A stretch of 20,935 nucleotides of DNA from Psilocybe azurescens (Eukaryota; Basidiomycota; Agaricomycetes; Agaricales; Agrocybaceae), in contig JAJIRX010000211.1 in assembly GCA_023853785.1 (NCBI GenBank), forward strand, positions 1 through 20,935, read 5' to 3'. Under the pieces are notes generated by a model. It saw only the letters and a program-made list of their open reading frames with translations. It ran no database searches and was not told the DNA's origin. Numbering within the stretch: position 1 is the first letter of the stretch; each line of letters opens with the position of its first letter. Of this stretch, positions 18,949-20,935 are shown piece after piece. The position numbers and the translations under genes are program-made.

Positions 18949-19024
18949 GCACTAAACAGAAATTGAACCAACAGCTTTACATATAATAATTCCACACATA
19001 CTCTACCAGCTATACTATTACTGC
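18949..19024 (-). other. tRNA-like sequence with pol III A and B box (tRNA relic or SINE head)
   Basis: It is a 76-nt stretch. Its 5' seven bases GCAGTAA pair with the last seven TTAGTGC except at one position. An A-box match TAGTATAGCTGG (fits TRGYNNARNNGG) and a near-match to the B box, GGTTCAATTTC (consensus GGTTCRANTCC), lie at the usual spacing. The anticodon loop lacks the expected U33 and the T stem pairs poorly. It is therefore not called a working tRNA; C>T decay could explain the weak stems. Confidence 0.35.
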
Positions 19025-19716
19025 TTGTGTTGTCTAGCATATTTAATAAATTATATAGCTATGTTTTTAACACTAAATAATATATTCTGGCACTTCCTCT
19101 AAAGTTATACTCACATATTACAGTGACTCAAAAACTATCTGGATATTTTTGAAAATAAACTTAAACTGACTATAACAATATATAATCTGAATAGAATGAC
19201 ATAATTTAAAATATACTGAAAAGCCCTGGATCAGAGCTTTTATGAAATATAATATATATTTGTATTTGTTTGATTTATTTATTATTATTAAATACTTTAT
19301 AGAATTAACACATTTAAACAGTTTCTTTGCAGCCTGATGAAATCAACACAATAAGGTTTTTTTATTGTAAACATGCAAAAAAAAAATATCAAATAAATGA
19401 AAACATGTTGGAAGTATATAACAAAGACTAAACTATACATTCACACAAGTTTATAGCCTATTATTCTCTGCTACACAGTCATGCATTCTCATTTTTTAAA
19501 ATTATACTCTAACATCATCTTTATGCTGGAAAATAGTGATTCTATTTGCAAAATTAATATTAAATGTAGTGTTTTGAAGTCAACTATCTGGGTGATGTGT
19601 TTTAGGATAGAGTTATCTATGAAAAAAAATTGTAAAGGCCATCCTTCTAAGCTCACTTTCTATGACCACTGCTATCTAGTTTGACTTGTTTCCACTGAAA
19701 AGCTGCTACTGCCGTT
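19025..19716. other. AT-rich DNA, no gene seen
   Basis: Only short open frames are present, with A/T-biased composition and no motif or repeat recognised. The AT-rich block ends near 19,690, where sequence with normal GC content begins abruptly. Confidence 0.5.
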
Positions 19717-20200
19717 GTACTTTACAGTGCCCCCATTTTCCATTGGACTCCAACGGACTTTCACCAGACCCAGCCAATTCCAATGGACAGTCCATTGACG
19801 CCCAATGGATCCCGTTGGACTCCACAAAATTCGGTACCAGTCCAGTCAGAGTCCGGCCACCCGGTCAAAGTCCGGTCAAGTCACTTCAAGACAGAAAACA
19901 GGTGGACTGGCCGGACTGTCCAGTCCGTTGGACTTCCACCCGGACTTCCACCGGACTCTCAGCACTTAATTAGACCAGATTCAAGAGTGCTCTGTCCAGT
20001 GGATGTCCAGTGATGTCCAGTGGACTGTCACTGGTTTAATGGCAGACTTGGGAGGGAGTTAGGGACAGTAGCAGTGTTCTTGGAAGCTTTGGGAGCCATA
20101 TTAAGGAAGCTAGGTCACTAGGATAATACTTCAATCTTATCTTTAATTCATGTAACAATGTAATATAATATATCGAAACTATATACTACATTATTATCTG
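19717..20200. repeat. Repeat unit 1: array of about 11-bp TGGACTCCA-like units with conserved ends
   Basis: The unit begins near TGTACTTTAC (19,717) and carries, from about 19,738 to 20,035, a dense array of GGACTCC/AGTCCA words on both strands, for example ATTGGACTCCA-ACGGACTTTCA and ACTTCCACCCGG-ACTTCCACCGG. After a stretch of ordinary sequence it ends with TTCAATCTTATC...TATACTACATTATTAT (20,130-20,195). Frames rich in Trp-Thr-Pro-Asp-Ser arise from the array and are not taken as proteins. Confidence 0.75.
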
Positions 20201-20207
20201 ACTTGTG

Positions 20208-20590
20208 TACTTTACCTCCACCTAGGAACTCCATGTGGAGTCCACCACCCATACAAAAGTGGTGGACTCCACATGGACTCCATCTGGAACATATGCAAAT
20301 GTCCCAAAATTATCTTTAGTAGGTGGAGTTCAGATGGACTCTAGGTGGACTCCAGGTGACTCCAAACAATTCCACTTAAGTCCAACTGAAGTCCAGGTAG
20401 AGTCCAGGTGGAGTTCAATTAGACACCACCTGGAGTCCACTCTGGACTCCAGTTGGAGTTCCCAACTTTAACTTCATGGAATAGAATTCAATTGGATTCC
20501 AACTGAAATATATTAATGTTTCAATCTTAATGTAAATTCATATAAGTGTAATATAATATATTAACAACTATCTATTACATTGTTACATAC
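20208..20590. repeat. Repeat unit 2: array of 11-bp quasi-palindromic units, same ends
   Basis: TGTACTTTAC (20,208) opens and TTCAATCTTAATG...CTATTACATTGTTA (20,520-20,584) closes the unit, as in unit 1. Between them, from 20,225 to 20,465, successive 11-mers can be read, for example AGTCCAACTGA, AGTCCAGGTAG, AGTCCAGGTGG, AGTTCAATTAG, ACACCACCTGG. The core word TGGA(C/G)TCCA is nearly its own reverse complement. Confidence 0.85.
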
Positions 20591-20770
20591 TCGCGAGATC
20601 CATCATTAAAAATTAAAAACAAAAACAAAAACATAAATTTAAAAAGAAAAATGGGATGGAGGTACATACCTGGGTCAGATGAACAAATAAACATATAAAT
20701 GTAAAAGAAAAAGAAGAAAAAACACAAAAAAACACAAAAAAAAGGGGAAAACCTTAAAAAAGGGGGCAGG
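20591..20770. other. A-rich low-complexity DNA
   Basis: Tracts such as AAAAACAAAAACAAAAAC (about 20,615-20,632) and AACACAAAAAAACAC (about 20,730) are present, with no coding signal. Confidence 0.6.
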
Positions 20771-20935
20771 AGGGTCATCATCATGGGGTGCATCGTGTCG
20801 GGTGTACGTGGCCATACGGCGGTGTCGTCCTACACCCTGCCGTGTCCGTTGTCATTGTCTTCGCTGTCGCTGTCTTGCCCTTGCCGCTCGGCCCCCTCAC
20901 CTCACCCCGCCTCCACCGCCTCGCCTCACCCCGCC
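20771..20935 (-). other. Edge of a GC-rich, CpG-containing island, possibly coding
   Basis: There is an abrupt rise in GC and CpG. On the minus strand one frame is open from the window edge (EVRGPSGKGKTATAKTMTTD) to a TGA near 20,783, and another reads QGQDSDSEDNDNGHGR before a TAG. Basic and acidic low-complexity recalls the GC-rich remnant at 9341-10107. Too little is visible to call a gene. Confidence 0.25.

Noticed and set aside
18949..19024. Functional tRNA gene
   Set aside because: U33 is missing, the anticodon and T stems pair poorly and the variable region is long for a class I tRNA.
19686..20471. Open frames rich in Trp, Thr, Pro, Asp and Ser as repeat proteins
   Set aside because: They are translations of the GGACTCC array; all frames show similar low complexity, and the 11-bp period does not preserve a reading frame.

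Overview
The window looks like a repeat-dense, gene-poor piece of a fungal nuclear genome, most likely a basidiomycete (Agaricomycetes). The reasons are: a gene remnant with the CxC5/CxC6 cysteine clusters found with KDZ transposons in mushroom-forming fungi; several candidate introns of about 49-57 nt with GT..AG ends; degenerate Tc1-family transposons; a Ty3/Gypsy reverse transcriptase remnant; and alternation of GC-rich islands with very AT-rich, CpG-poor blocks. No intact conventional gene was found. Nearly every coding stretch is a pseudogene or a transposon fragment. The taxonomic call is an inference.

Layout. 1-1352: Tc1-like element copy A, + strand, 5' end outside the window, fairly fresh. 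1592-1855: acidic C-terminal gene fragment on the minus strand. 1870-1995: purine-rich low-complexity DNA. 2054-3035: tandem array of eight units of about 108 bp plus three short units of about 43 bp. 3072-5318: CxC5/CxC6 pseudogene, minus strand. 5439-7443: second multi-exon pseudogene, same strand. 7450-9340: ORF-poor block dotted with GCGATCGC-like octamers and holding a 119-bp tandem duplication. 9340-10107: GC-rich, frameshifted coding remnant on the minus strand. 10227-10443: three 74-bp repeats. 10487-10630: GC-rich periodic island. 10640-19680: AT-rich block with a truncated Tc1 copy B (minus), a full-length but dead Tc1 copy C, an unrecognised spliced gene remnant, a large inverted repeat, a Ty3/Gypsy RT remnant and a tRNA-like sequence. 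19717-20590: two units of a repeat whose core is an array of 11-bp quasi-palindromes built on TGGA(C/G)TCCA. 20770-20935: start of another GC-rich island.

The two minus-strand pseudogenes at 3-7.4 kb lie head to tail about 120 bp apart and may be the cargo of one decayed element. The clearest biological signal is mutational. Comparing Tc1 copy A with copy C shows many transitions of the CpA>TpA / TpG>TpA type. The same class of change explains the stop in the RT fragment and its YINN motif, while C>T changes (CGA>TGA) explain stops in the CxC6 gene. This points to a repeat-directed or methylation-linked cytosine mutation process in this genome.
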